Below are positions 1 to 8,090 of a DNA stretch of 64,000 nucleotides, piece by piece (the first letter of the stretch is position 1; the number at the start of each line of letters is the position of its first letter). A program made the position numbers and the translations under genes. Source of the stretch: Bacteroidota bacterium (GTDB lineage Bacteria > Bacteroidota > Bacteroidia > B-17B0 > Aurantibacillaceae). Where the stretch lies: the NCBI GenBank assembly GCA_030684395.1, contig JAUXTT010000017.1:601985-665984 (forward strand), in the 5' to 3' direction. The notes under the pieces are model-generated. The model did not search any database and was not told the DNA's origin. It was given only the letters and a program-made list of their open reading frames with translations.

Positions 1-1
1 G

Positions 2-535
2 TCAACCTATGTAAGAGATGAAAAAACACTTTATATCCTTCGCGAATGCCAAAACAGAATAAAATCAATGGCCTTTATCCATGAGGCATTGTACCAAAAC
101 AAGAACTTTTCAGAAATTCCATTTAATGAGTACCTGTCTATGCTCGTTAAAAACCTTTTTCATTCCTATAACATCGATAATACCAATGTAAAACTGAATT
201 TTGATATAGATGAAGTCTTCCTAAACCTAGATACATCAATACCTTGCGGGCTAATTGTGAACGAATTAGTATCAAATTCATTTAAATATGCATTTCCTGA
301 TAAAAAACAAGGATTTATTTTTATATCTTTGAAACAGAAAAATAACGACGTAACACTAATAATCAAAGATAACGGCGTTGGTTTGCCAAACGAAGTTGAT
401 TTTAGAAATACAGAAAGCCTTGGACTTCAACTAGTAGTAACACTGGTTGAACAAATAGGAGGAGTTATAAAGCTTGATAACACGAACGGGACAAAATTTG
501 AAATAACCTTTAAACAAATAGAGAAAAATGTCTAA
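2..535 (+). CDS. Sensor histidine kinase, C-terminal part (HisKA_2/HATPase type), cut by window edge
   Basis: This is the 3' end of a cytoplasmic kinase module; the reading frame is open from base 2, so the real start lies upstream. The visible part begins inside the dimerisation helices (RIKSMAFIHEALYQ, the usual end of a HisKA_2 domain) and continues into a HATPase_c domain with an N box (GLIVNELVSNSFKYAF) and a G1 box (IKDNGVGLP), followed by SLGLQLV. The phosphoacceptor histidine is not in the window. The gene overlaps the next one, a LytTR response regulator, by 8 bp, so the two are translated together and should be a cognate pair. A paralogous pair lies at 36438-39203. The family is clear; the input signal is unknown. 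Confidence 0.9.
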   Translation, partial: STYVRDEKTLYILRECQNRIKSMAFIHEALYQNKNFSEIPFNEYLSMLVKNLFHSYNIDNTNVKLNFDIDEVFLNLDTSIPCGLIVNELVSNSFKYAFPDKKQGFIFISLKQKNNDVTLIIKDNGVGLPNEVDFRNTESLGLQLVVTLVEQIGGVIKLDNTNGTKFEITFKQIEKNV

Positions 536-1283
536 GACAAACATTTTAGTTGTAGAGGACGAAAGCATCGTTTCTAAAGATATTCAGAACAGTTTAAAAA
601 AACTGGGATATAATGTTGTTGGCGCTGCTAACAACGGAGAAGACGCTATTGCTTTGGCGCGCGAACACCATCCTGATCTGGTTTTAATGGATATCATGCT
701 TAAAGGCGACATGAGTGGTATTGATGCTGCCGATGTGGTTCGTAAAGAAATTAATATCCCCGTGATTTTTCTTACAGCTTATGCTGATGAAAGTACTTTA
801 GCAAAAGCAAAAATTACAGAACCTTATGGGTATATTTTGAAACCATTCAAAGAGATCGATCTTCACTCATCTATTGAAATGGCAATCTATAAACATAAAA
901 AAGTAAGCGAAATTAAAAAGGAGCGCGACTTTTTATATTCATTAGTAGAGAACAAAGAAGGATCAAAAGATATTTTGTTCGTGAAATCAAACAGCCGCTT
1001 GGTTAAAGTAAACACCAACGATATTTTCTATATCGAAGCTTTGAAAGATTACGTAGTGATTAACACCGAACTTACACGTTACACTATTCACAGTACAATG
1101 AAAGATATCGAGAAACGCCTTGCTCCAAATGAGTTCATGCGTGTTCACCGTTCATTCATTGTTCGTGTAGATAAAATTGTAGCTATCGAAAACCATAACC
1201 TGGTTTTAGAAAAAGATAAAAAATCAGTTCCAATCGGGGGTTCATATAAAGATGAATTACTTCAGAGATTGAACATGGTTTAG
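528..1283 (+). CDS. LytTR-family response regulator
   Basis: A 251-residue two-domain DNA-binding regulator. Residues about 5-120 form a receiver with the acidic pocket VVEDE, phosphoacceptor Asp55 in DLVLMDIML, conserved Thr in FLTAYAD and Lys in YILKPF. Residues about 150-250 form a LytTR DNA-binding domain (FVKSNSRLVKVNTNDIFYIE, then FMRVHRSFIVR). The ATG start lies inside the end of the kinase gene, which supports translational coupling. The kinase just upstream is the obvious phosphodonor. Receiver-LytTR regulators paired with HisKA_2 kinases are frequent in Bacteroidota. Target genes cannot be inferred. Confidence 0.93.
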   Translation: MSKTNILVVEDESIVSKDIQNSLKKLGYNVVGAANNGEDAIALAREHHPDLVLMDIMLKGDMSGIDAADVVRKEINIPVIFLTAYADESTLAKAKITEPYGYILKPFKEIDLHSSIEMAIYKHKKVSEIKKERDFLYSLVENKEGSKDILFVKSNSRLVKVNTNDIFYIEALKDYVVINTELTRYTIHSTMKDIEKRLAPNEFMRVHRSFIVRVDKIVAIENHNLVLEKDKKSVPIGGSYKDELLQRLNMV

Positions 1284-1306
1284 TCTTTAAAAAAGATAAA
1301 GAAGAA

Positions 1307-1335
1307 GGATCGGGAAACCGGTCCTTTTCTGTTTT
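1307..1335 (+). terminator. Rho-independent terminator after the kinase/regulator pair
   Basis: A 7-bp stem, GGATCGG pairing with CCGGTCC (one G-T pair), closes a GAAA tetraloop and is followed by the T-rich run TTTTCTGTTTT. It lies 24 bp after the regulator stop codon. Confidence 0.8.
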
Positions 1336-1436
1336 AATTTGTTTTGTCCTTTCTAATTTAGCAAGTGGCACGTATCACTTGGTAAGTGGTAGTTGTTTTT
1401 GATCAACAATGATCTAATTTAGCAAAAACGGAAACT

Positions 1437-1964
1437 ATGAAAAACTCCATATTTAAAACAATAGCTTTTGTGGCAATAATAAGTTTTTTTGTGGCTTGCG
1501 AAAAACAACCTTCACCAACTCCAACGAACCCGGGCGGTGTAGCAGCGCCACCCGTTCCGGCCGCGTTATGTACTATACAAGTGAATGCAGATAGTGTTAT
1601 CACATGCGACTCCGTGTATTGGAAATATGCTAGTAGTGGTTGCGCAACAGTATATGGATTTGCTGCAGGCAATAGAACTATAGAGGTTTTTCTCGCAGCA
1701 TGTGGATCCGAGCCTATCACTACCGGGAGTTATCCAATGGATGAAATCGGTGGTTCACCAAGATATTGGCACGGGCAGAACCTTTATGGAATTAACGGTT
1801 CGCAATCTATGAATATACAGGCCTTGCCCGGTAACATGGTTAGTGGAAACTTTGAGTATGATATGCGGGGGTCTTCTGTGGTTTTTGGATCCCCCAATGT
1901 TTATACACCAATCGCTAACATTCGATTGAAGGTAAACTACGAAAATGTTCCTTTTCATTCATAA
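1437..1964 (+). CDS. Putative secreted lipoprotein
   Basis: A 175-residue protein with a lipoprotein signal peptide: charged start MKNS, hydrophobic stretch, and lipobox FVAC with the cysteine at residue 21. A short Pro/Thr/Gly linker follows (PSPTPTNPGGVAAPP), then a folded-looking domain of about 130 residues with four further cysteines (LCTIQ, TCDSV, SGCAT, AACGS). The pattern resembles small Bacteroidota outer-membrane lipoproteins of the DUF6252 kind, but I assign no family firmly. It stands alone between a terminator and the mnmG promoter. Function unknown; localisation is inferred from the lipobox. Confidence 0.75.
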   Translation: MKNSIFKTIAFVAIISFFVACEKQPSPTPTNPGGVAAPPVPAALCTIQVNADSVITCDSVYWKYASSGCATVYGFAAGNRTIEVFLAACGSEPITTGSYPMDEIGGSPRYWHGQNLYGINGSQSMNIQALPGNMVSGNFEYDMRGSSVVFGSPNVYTPIANIRLKVNYENVPFHS

Positions 1965-2060
1965 GGACATGTTTTGGAAGGTTTGATAAGTTTTTTGCGG
2001 ATTCAGAGTGCGTAAAAGGATCGCCTTCAAACTATAACAAATGAAATAGATTCTATTTTG

Positions 2061-2094
2061 TTTGTTATACATCTATTCAACTTTTGTATCTTTG
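2061..2094 (+). promoter_or_regulatory. Candidate Bacteroidota promoter of mnmG
   Basis: A -33 type TTTG (2061-2064) and a -7 type TATCTTTG (2087-2094, matching TAnnTTTG) are separated by 22 bp. Transcription would begin near 2101, about 26 nt before the mnmG start codon. Seen by eye against the known Bacteroidota sigma-A consensus. Confidence 0.6.
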
Positions 2095-2126
2095 CACCTT
2101 CAATTACCTAATATTCAGAATTTCAG

Positions 2127-4022
2127 GTGCAATCTTCTTATGATGTAATAGTTGTTGGTGCCGGGCACGCAGGTTGTGAGGCCGCAGCCGCAGCCGCAAA
2201 TATGGGATCCAAAGTTTTATTGGTTACCATGAACATGCAAACCATTGCACAAATGAGTTGCAATCCTGCTATGGGAGGAATAGCTAAAGGTCAGATAGTC
2301 AGAGAGATAGATGCTTTAGGCGGTTATTCAGGTATTATTTCGGATAAATCTGCTATTCAATTCAGAATGTTGAACCGTAGTAAAGGACCCGCAATGTGGA
2401 GCCCTCGTACACAAAACGATCGGATGATGTTTGCTGCCGAATGGCGTTATATGCTGGAGCAAACACCAAATGTTGATTTTTGGCAAGACATGGTGAAAGG
2501 CTTACTTGTTTCTCAGGATGGAAAACGCATCGAAGGTGTGGTTACCGGAATGGGCCTTGAGTTTAAAGCAAAAGCAGTTGTACTTACAAACGGAACTTTC
2601 TTAAACGGAGTTATACATATAGGCGAAAAGCAATTTGGTGGAGGAAGAACAGGAGAAAGTGCCGCTTATGGTATTACTGAGCAATTAGTAAAACTTGGCT
2701 TCGAAAGCGGTCGTATGAAAACTGGAACGCCACCTCGTATTGATGGTCGTTCTCTGAATTACGATAAAATGGAAATTCAGGGCGGAGATGAAGTGGTAGA
2801 TAAGTTTTCTTACTTAGATCACACATCGCCATTTATTCCTAACGAAAAGGGTGAAGTAAAAAAGCAGGTTCCTTGTCACGTTACTTACACTAATCAGGAA
2901 GTTCATGATATATTAAAAACAGGATTCGAAAAGTCACCGATGTTTGCCGGACGTATTCAGGGTTTAGGTCCTCGTTACTGTCCAAGTATTGAAGATAAGA
3001 TCACACGTTTCTCCGAGAGAGAACGTCACCAATTGTTTGTTGAACCTGAAGGATGGAATACCTGCGAAATCTATGTAAATGGATTCTCAACTTCTTTACC
3101 TGAAGACGTTCAACAAAAGGCATTGGAGTTAATTCCCGGGTTTGAGAAAGTAAAAATGTTCCGACCTGGTTATGCTATCGAATACGATTACTTTCCGCCT
3201 ACTCAATTAAAATCGACTTTAGAAACACATCTTGTCGATAACCTGTATTTTGCAGGTCAAATTAACGGGACTACCGGATATGAGGAAGCTGCTTGTCAGG
3301 GATTAATGGCCGGGATAAATGCTCATTTAAAGATCAGTGAAAAAGAACCTTTAGTTCTCAATCGTTACGATGCATATATTGGAGTTTTGATCGACGACTT
3401 GGTTACTAAAGGAACAGAAGAACCATATCGTATGTTTACTTCGCGTGCCGAATACCGGTTGTTATTAAGACAAGATAATGCTGATGTTCGTCTTACTCCT
3501 CTTTCAAATAAATTAGGTTTAGCTTCTGAGGAAAGATTAAATGCAGTTGAAATTAAAAAGAAGGCCGCAAAAGAGATTATTCATTTCTTTAAAAACACAA
3601 GCGTTGATCCATTAGATATAAATCCATTCCTTGAGAAAATTGGCTCTGCCCCTATCAATCAGAAGCTTCGTTATTTTAATGTGCTTTCTCGCCCCTTTGT
3701 TTCAATTGCACAGATGGCAGAATACAGTAAAGACCTTGCAGATTTTCTTTCTAATAAGAGACCGGATGCAATTGAAGAGGCAGAGAACCTTATCAAGTAT
3801 GAAGGTTACATTGAAAAGGAAAGCGAGAATGCTGATAAGATGAGAAGATTGGACGATTATATTATCCGCGAAGATTTTGATTACTCCACTATCTCCAGTT
3901 TAGGGGCTGAGGCAAGAGATAAATTCAAAAAACTTCGTCCGCGCACTATCGGACAAGCGAGTAGAATTAGCGGAGTTAACCCATCAGATATTTCCATTCT
4001 TTTAGTCCACCTCGGAAAATGA
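2127..4022 (+). CDS. mnmG: tRNA uridine-5-carboxymethylaminomethyl modification enzyme MnmG (GidA)
   Basis: MnmG, with MnmE, builds the cmnm5 group on the wobble uridine of certain tRNAs using FAD, NADH and methylene-tetrahydrofolate. The 631-residue length matches the family. The N-terminus has the dinucleotide-binding motif VGAGHAGCEAA. The family motifs CNPAMGGIAKG, GPRYCPSIEDK and YEEAACQGLMAG (the last two include the conserved cysteines) are present, and the C-terminus SGVNPSDISILLVHLG is typical. The start is GTG: the reading frame meets the family N-terminus there and the upstream promoter leaves no room for an earlier start. mnmE is not in the window. In many bacteria this gene lies near oriC, which agrees with the parS cluster that starts 8 bp after its stop codon. 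Confidence 0.98.
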   Translation: MQSSYDVIVVGAGHAGCEAAAAAANMGSKVLLVTMNMQTIAQMSCNPAMGGIAKGQIVREIDALGGYSGIISDKSAIQFRMLNRSKGPAMWSPRTQNDRMMFAAEWRYMLEQTPNVDFWQDMVKGLLVSQDGKRIEGVVTGMGLEFKAKAVVLTNGTFLNGVIHIGEKQFGGGRTGESAAYGITEQLVKLGFESGRMKTGTPPRIDGRSLNYDKMEIQGGDEVVDKFSYLDHTSPFIPNEKGEVKKQVPCHVTYTNQEVHDILKTGFEKSPMFAGRIQGLGPRYCPSIEDKITRFSERERHQLFVEPEGWNTCEIYVNGFSTSLPEDVQQKALELIPGFEKVKMFRPGYAIEYDYFPPTQLKSTLETHLVDNLYFAGQINGTTGYEEAACQGLMAGINAHLKISEKEPLVLNRYDAYIGVLIDDLVTKGTEEPYRMFTSRAEYRLLLRQDNADVRLTPLSNKLGLASEERLNAVEIKKKAAKEIIHFFKNTSVDPLDINPFLEKIGSAPINQKLRYFNVLSRPFVSIAQMAEYSKDLADFLSNKRPDAIEEAENLIKYEGYIEKESENADKMRRLDDYIIREDFDYSTISSLGAEARDKFKKLRPRTIGQASRISGVNPSDISILLVHLGK

Positions 4023-4029
4023 GAGCCAT

Positions 4030-4045
4030 TGTTCCACGTGAAACA
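4030..4045. promoter_or_regulatory. parS-type centromere site 1
   Basis: TGTTCCACGTGAAACA matches the bacterial parS consensus (TGTTNCACGTGAAACA) at every defined position. ParB binds such sites to form the partition complex. It lies 8 bp past the mnmG stop. Confidence 0.88.
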
Positions 4046-4086
4046 CTCAATACAAAATATTTCTATTAATTAATCGAACCACCGGT

Positions 4087-4102
4087 TGTTCCACGTGAAA
4101 CA
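4087..4102. promoter_or_regulatory. parS-type centromere site 2
   Basis: TGTTCCACGTGAAACA, identical to site 1 and 57 bp from it. It ends 3 bp before the ATG of the CHAP-domain gene, so bound ParB could also affect translation or transcription of that gene (inference). Confidence 0.88.
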
Positions 4103-4105
4103 TAA

Positions 4106-4738
4106 ATGAAACTCACTAAAAGAAATAAAATACTACTCGTTGTTGTTTTACTTTTAGGACTCTCCTACCCTGTTTATCGTTTTGTAAAGAAGATCAATCC
4201 TAACACAAAGTTTGTGGTTGGACAAAAACTAGATTCATTAAACGGAGTTTACGTTTATTATAATGGCGGAATAGATAATGTAGAAGAAAGAAACACCTCC
4301 CCCGACGGTTACAATATTGGTTTGAAGTATCAATGCGTGGAGTTTGTTAAGAGATACTATTACGAGTTCTATAAACATAAAATGCCAGACTCTTATGGTA
4401 ATGCAAAGGACTTTTTTAACGCATCAGTGAAGGATGGTCAATTAAACAAACAAAGAGAACTGTTACAGTATAAAAATCCAAGCTTAAGTAAACCAGAGAT
4501 TGGGGACTTAATTGTTCTGGATGGTCATGCAGGAAATCGTTATGGACATGTTGCAATTGTTTCAATGGTATACCAGGATGCAATCGAAATAATTCAACAA
4601 AATCCTGGACCATTTGCCGACTCGAGAGCGCTTTATAGTTTTGAGAAAAGTGACTTAGGGTATAAGATTAAGAACGAAAGGGTTTTAGGTTGGTTAAGGA
4701 TGATGGAGAATTGGAATAGTGATCCTGATAAATTTTAA
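4106..4738 (+). CDS. Membrane-anchored CHAP-domain cysteine peptidase/amidase
   Basis: A 210-residue protein with an N-terminal membrane anchor (residues about 10-26, LLVVVLLLGLSYPVYRF) and then one CHAP domain facing the periplasm. The catalytic pair is visible: Cys77 in LKYQCVEFVKRYY and His148 in RYGHVAIV, with GDLIVL just before the histidine segment as is usual for CHAP. The sequence around the cysteine resembles the amidase half of glutathionylspermidine synthase. CHAP enzymes cleave peptidoglycan peptides or glutathionyl-polyamine amides; which applies here is open. The gene is wedged between parS sites 2 and 3. Start ATG at 4106 is followed directly by a normal anchor sequence. Confidence 0.85.
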   Translation: MKLTKRNKILLVVVLLLGLSYPVYRFVKKINPNTKFVVGQKLDSLNGVYVYYNGGIDNVEERNTSPDGYNIGLKYQCVEFVKRYYYEFYKHKMPDSYGNAKDFFNASVKDGQLNKQRELLQYKNPSLSKPEIGDLIVLDGHAGNRYGHVAIVSMVYQDAIEIIQQNPGPFADSRALYSFEKSDLGYKIKNERVLGWLRMMENWNSDPDKF

Positions 4739-4742
4739 CTAG

Positions 4743-4758
4743 TGTTTCACGTGGAACT
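4743..4758. promoter_or_regulatory. parS-type centromere site 3 (two mismatches)
   Basis: TGTTTCACGTGGAACT differs from the consensus at one inner base and at the last base, but keeps the TTTCACGTG core. It lies 4 bp after the stop of the CHAP gene. Confidence 0.75.
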
Positions 4759-4806
4759 ATTTGGTCTAATCATTTATTAATAGAATAACTTAGCTTGTAT
4801 TTAAAT

Positions 4807-5700
4807 ATGGAAGTAGTAGAAAAATGTATTGTATGTGGTTCATCTAAATTTGAACCTTTTATTCAGTGTAAGGACTTCACTGTTTCACGTGAAACATTCG
4901 CCATACAATCTTGTACTGGGTGTGGATTTAAATTTACCTCTCCTCGTCCCTCGGCAGAAAAGATTGGCCCGTATTATAAATCGGAAGAATACATCTCTCA
5001 CTCTAACACAAAAACGGGATTGATCCATAAACTCTATCATTGGGTTCGTTCTTATACCTTGATTAAGAAACTCCAGCTAGTTATGCACCATTCTGTTCGC
5101 CAAGGAACCATTTTAGATTTTGGTTGCGGTACGGGTGCTTTCCTTTCTGTGTGCAAACAAAACAAATGGAATGTGTTTGGGATGGAACCCGATCCGGATG
5201 CAAGGAAGATTGCTATGGATACAAATGGTATTTCTTCAGCAAGCTCTATTCAGGATTTCGATACGCAGTTTCCTAACGAACAATTCGACGCCATTACTAT
5301 GTGGCACGTATTAGAGCACGTACACGACTTAGATTCGTTCTTTACTTTCATCAACCAAAGATTAAAAGAGAAAGGTGCGCTTATAATTGCCGTACCAAAC
5401 TGCTCTTCTTACGATGCTAAAAAGTATAAGGAGTTTTGGGCAGCCTATGACCTGCCCCGTCACCTTTACCACTTCACCCCAAAGGATATGAAGACCTTGT
5501 TCGAAGGAAAAGGGTATAAACAAGTTAAGGTTCTGCCAATGGTATTCGATTCGTTTTATGTATCAATGCTAAGTGAAAAATATAGACACGGGAAGATCTC
5601 TTATGTAAAAGCGTTTTTTACGGGATTAAGATCCAATATAAAAGCAAACAAAACCGGTTTGGAATTCTCTTCCCAGATCTACATCTTCAAAAGGAAGTAA
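4807..5700 (+). CDS. Class I SAM-dependent methyltransferase with N-terminal zinc-ribbon-like segment
   Basis: 297 residues from the ATG at 4807; an in-frame TTG four codons earlier is less likely because the family-like part starts at VEKCIVCG. Two CxxC knuckles (CIVC near residue 6 and CTGC about 30 residues later) form a probable zinc ribbon. The SAM-binding motif I is ILDFGCGTGAFL and motif II/III region is DAITMWHVLEHVHD. This arrangement is typical of Methyltransf_23-like enzymes acting on sugars, lipids or quinone-like molecules; the substrate is unknown. A perfect parS palindrome lies within the coding sequence (4881-4896), encoding residues TVSRET between the two CxxC knuckles. No partner gene next to it narrows the function. 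Confidence 0.87.
   Translation: MEVVEKCIVCGSSKFEPFIQCKDFTVSRETFAIQSCTGCGFKFTSPRPSAEKIGPYYKSEEYISHSNTKTGLIHKLYHWVRSYTLIKKLQLVMHHSVRQGTILDFGCGTGAFLSVCKQNKWNVFGMEPDPDARKIAMDTNGISSASSIQDFDTQFPNEQFDAITMWHVLEHVHDLDSFFTFINQRLKEKGALIIAVPNCSSYDAKKYKEFWAAYDLPRHLYHFTPKDMKTLFEGKGYKQVKVLPMVFDSFYVSMLSEKYRHGKISYVKAFFTGLRSNIKANKTGLEFSSQIYIFKRK
4881..4896. promoter_or_regulatory. parS-type centromere site 4, inside a coding sequence
   Basis: TGTTTCACGTGAAACA is a perfect 16-bp palindrome and a full consensus match. It lies in frame within the methyltransferase gene and encodes part of TVSRET. parS sites within genes are known in other bacteria. Confidence 0.9.
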
Positions 5701-5701
5701 A

Positions 5702-5717
5702 TGTTTCACGTGAAACC
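5702..5717. promoter_or_regulatory. parS-type centromere site 5
   Basis: TGTTTCACGTGAAACC matches the consensus except for the last base. It begins 1 bp after the methyltransferase stop codon. Confidence 0.87.
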
Positions 5718-5729
5718 TCATTAAGTTTT

Positions 5730-5760
5730 GCCCGACCATTATTTGGTTGGGCTTTTCTTT
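5730..5760 (+). terminator. Rho-independent terminator after the methyltransferase gene
   Basis: An 8-bp stem GCCCGACC / GGTTGGGC (one G-T pair) with a 7-nt loop is followed by TTTTCTTT. It closes the mnmG-CHAP-methyltransferase block. Confidence 0.83.
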
Positions 5761-5762
5761 TG

Positions 5763-7399
5763 GTGTCCTGTAATATTTCTCACAGCCGGGGAAATGGAAA
5801 GTAGAGAACCTTCATAATGTAGTTTATTTTCCCTCAGCAAGGAATTGTTGTAAAGACACTAACACTGTTTTGTTTGTTCCAAAAGGCACGCCTAATTATA
5901 GAACCTATTATATATTCTCCGGAAGAGTTATTGGTGTTTCCTGGCACAGCTTAAATTTTGACTAGACACGAACTATACAAATGAGCTAACACCTGAAACT
6001 TGAATTATCTTGTAGCTTCATACTCTTAAATCCAAAAGGGCTTTCTTTATCGTATCAAAAGAAATAGCTTCGCACCACCCATCCAGAACATGAGATGTCT
6101 TTTATATTAATGATACCTACTAGGCTCGAAACGATACTCAGATTTTCATAACATCCTAGTTTCTCGCCTCCCTTTATCTTTACTTTTTTATAGGTTTCAC
6201 GTGAAACGTTTCCTTAAACGCTCTTTCTTACGATATAGGTTTTGAGTTGTAACATTCAGTCAACTGAAATATCAAAAGTTACCTATTGATCGTATTAAAT
6301 GGGGAGAGGAGCAAAGAAAGACCATTTGTAACTCTCGGTTGAAAGCCTGTCATATTGTAATGCGTTTTGTTTAAGCGCGGCAGAATCTTAAATCTCTGCG
6401 CGAAGTATTTCGGTACTTTCTAAGTCGGAATTAATGCGTAGATTTTTATTCTTTTTCCTACATGCATACTTCTCGAGCACAACAATTTTTTCTATATCAA
6501 CTCATCGTCTATCCGCATCAGAAAATGATTAATGGTGTCCAAATGGTTTCTTAAGAACTGTTTCTTCGTTGCTCTTTTAACTTGAACTTTTTATTTAGGA
6601 AAACAACCTACGCCATCTAAAGAACTTTTTTAATCTCTAAACCTGTCTTTCTTATCAGAGTTCTTATTGTTTTTTAATAAACGATAAGTATCATTGCTAC
6701 TGTTACCTCTGAATCAGAGGAGAAAAAAGCTGATAAGTTATATTTTAAAATGAGATTCGTTTTAGAAGGAAGCCAGAAGCAAAGGGGATGAATTCTTATA
6801 AGAGCATCATTGAACCCGGAAAAGGGGACTCTTAATTTTTCTGCGTTTAGTAAGCCTTAACCATTAGAAAATAGAAAGGGAGGGCTTAGAGACCTACCTG
6901 TTGAGCCAAGAATGCTATTAAACGAGAATCTAAAAAGGGAAGAGGATGGATCTTTCTCTAAATGAGTTTTAAAAGTCCGGTTTCCAGGTGTAGTGAAATG
7001 TTATAACTCCTACTGGTATAAAATAAGCTTTGGATAGCACTGGTTTAGCTTCGCAGAAGATCGGATCATAAATAGTACTGGTGAAATTTGAAATCATTGT
7101 GATCCCCTTTGTCGGCTGGTTCATAATTCACGATTATCTGCATTTTGCGGAAATACCACTCCTGTCAATTCTTCAAGCGAAAAAGTTTCACATTGCGCAG
7201 CCGATAGTCTCCTATCCAACTTTCTCCTGCAACTCGCAAAACCAACTAATTTTCCATACACCCTGACGTTTTTGAGAATTATTTATTTAAGGAAAAAGTA
7301 ATATTAAATAATTAGATAAGACTAACAAATATATTAGCTTATAGTAATAATCTAATTCAAGATTTTTATCTTTTCAATATTCACACTACCTTAGCAATC
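5763..7399. other. Gene-free 1.6-kb region carrying parS site 6
   Basis: No convincing protein gene is present on either strand: the longest reading frame is 61 codons, starts with GTG and has no recognisable features. No tRNA, RNase P or tmRNA signature was found. It contains one parS-type site (6194-6207), several AT-rich stretches (for example 7270-7380) and short inverted words such as CTTATCAG / CTGATAAG (6652-6659 and 6729-6736). Near-matches to DnaA boxes have at least two mismatches (for example 6510-6518, 7030-7038, 7134-7142). A long empty tract is unusual here, where gaps are normally below 250 bp. A role in replication or segregation is possible but not shown. Confidence 0.6.
6193..6208. 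promoter_or_regulatory. parS-type centromere site 6
   Basis: The 14-bp core GTTTCACGTGAAAC (6194-6207) is a perfect palindrome; the outer bases (G and G) differ from the 16-bp consensus. It lies alone in the gene-free region. Confidence 0.83.
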
Positions 7400-8056
7400 A
7401 TGAATTCTCTCACCGAAGAAAACTATTTAAAGGCACTGTTTAATCTTTCGCAAGAAAATGGCGAGGTAAGCGTGAATGAGTTGAGTAAACATCTGCAGAT
7501 AAAAATGCCGACGGTTACCAGTATGATGAAAAAGCTCTCGGACAAAAAACTGGTAAACTATGAAAGCTACAAACCCTTAAAACTTACCGAAAAGGGAAGG
7601 AGGGAGGCGGGTTTGGTAATTCGCAAACATCGGCTTACCGAAATGTTTTTGGTAGACAAAATGGGTTTTGGTTGGGAACAAGTGCATGAAATAGCTGAAC
7701 AAATAGAGCACATACATTCCCCTGAGTTTTTCGAGAAAATGGACGAGTTGTTGGGTTATCCTAAGTTCGATCCGCATGGTTCGCCTATTCCGGATAAAAC
7801 CGGGAAGGTGGAGTGGATTCATTATTCCAAATTAAGCGATTGCAAGGCTGGAGACGCGGTAAAACTTTCTGCCGTAACACATTCTTCGGATGAATTTCTA
7901 AAGTTCTTAAATACGAGAGAATTAAAGCTGGGCACTAAGATCAGAATTAAATCCATTGAAGCCTTCGACGGAAGCATGACCATTTCTTACGGTAAACATC
8001 TTTCAGAGCACGTGAGCTGTTTGGTTTGCGAACGTTTATTGGTTGAAAAGGAATAA
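7400..8056 (+). CDS. DtxR/MntR-family metal-dependent transcription regulator
   Basis: 218 residues in the three-domain layout of the longer DtxR family: winged helix at about 1-65, dimerisation/metal-binding domain at about 66-130 (IRKHRLTEMFL, AEQIEHIHSPE, DPHGSPIP), and a C-terminal FeoA/SH3-like domain at about 145-218. Aligning by eye with DtxR, the second-site ligands His77, Glu81 and His96 and the first-site residues Glu100, Glu103 and His104 are kept, while the position of DtxR Met10/MntR Asp8 is Asn8 and MntR Glu11 is Lys11. It should repress metal uptake or induce efflux in response to Fe or Mn; the metal is not clear. No metal transporter is adjacent. An anchored VOC protein follows after 34 bp. 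Confidence 0.9.
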   Translation: MNSLTEENYLKALFNLSQENGEVSVNELSKHLQIKMPTVTSMMKKLSDKKLVNYESYKPLKLTEKGRREAGLVIRKHRLTEMFLVDKMGFGWEQVHEIAEQIEHIHSPEFFEKMDELLGYPKFDPHGSPIPDKTGKVEWIHYSKLSDCKAGDAVKLSAVTHSSDEFLKFLNTRELKLGTKIRIKSIEAFDGSMTISYGKHLSEHVSCLVCERLLVEKE

Positions 8057-8090
8057 GGAAAAAAACGTATAAGAATGAGAAAGAAATAGC

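Noticed and set aside
7081..7266. 61-codon GTG reading frame
   Set aside because: No signal peptide, motif or coding-like composition, and it lies in an otherwise empty region.
5763..7399. oriC with DnaA boxes in the gene-free region
   Set aside because: Only words with two or more mismatches to TTATCCACA were found and they are not clustered, so I do not call an origin.
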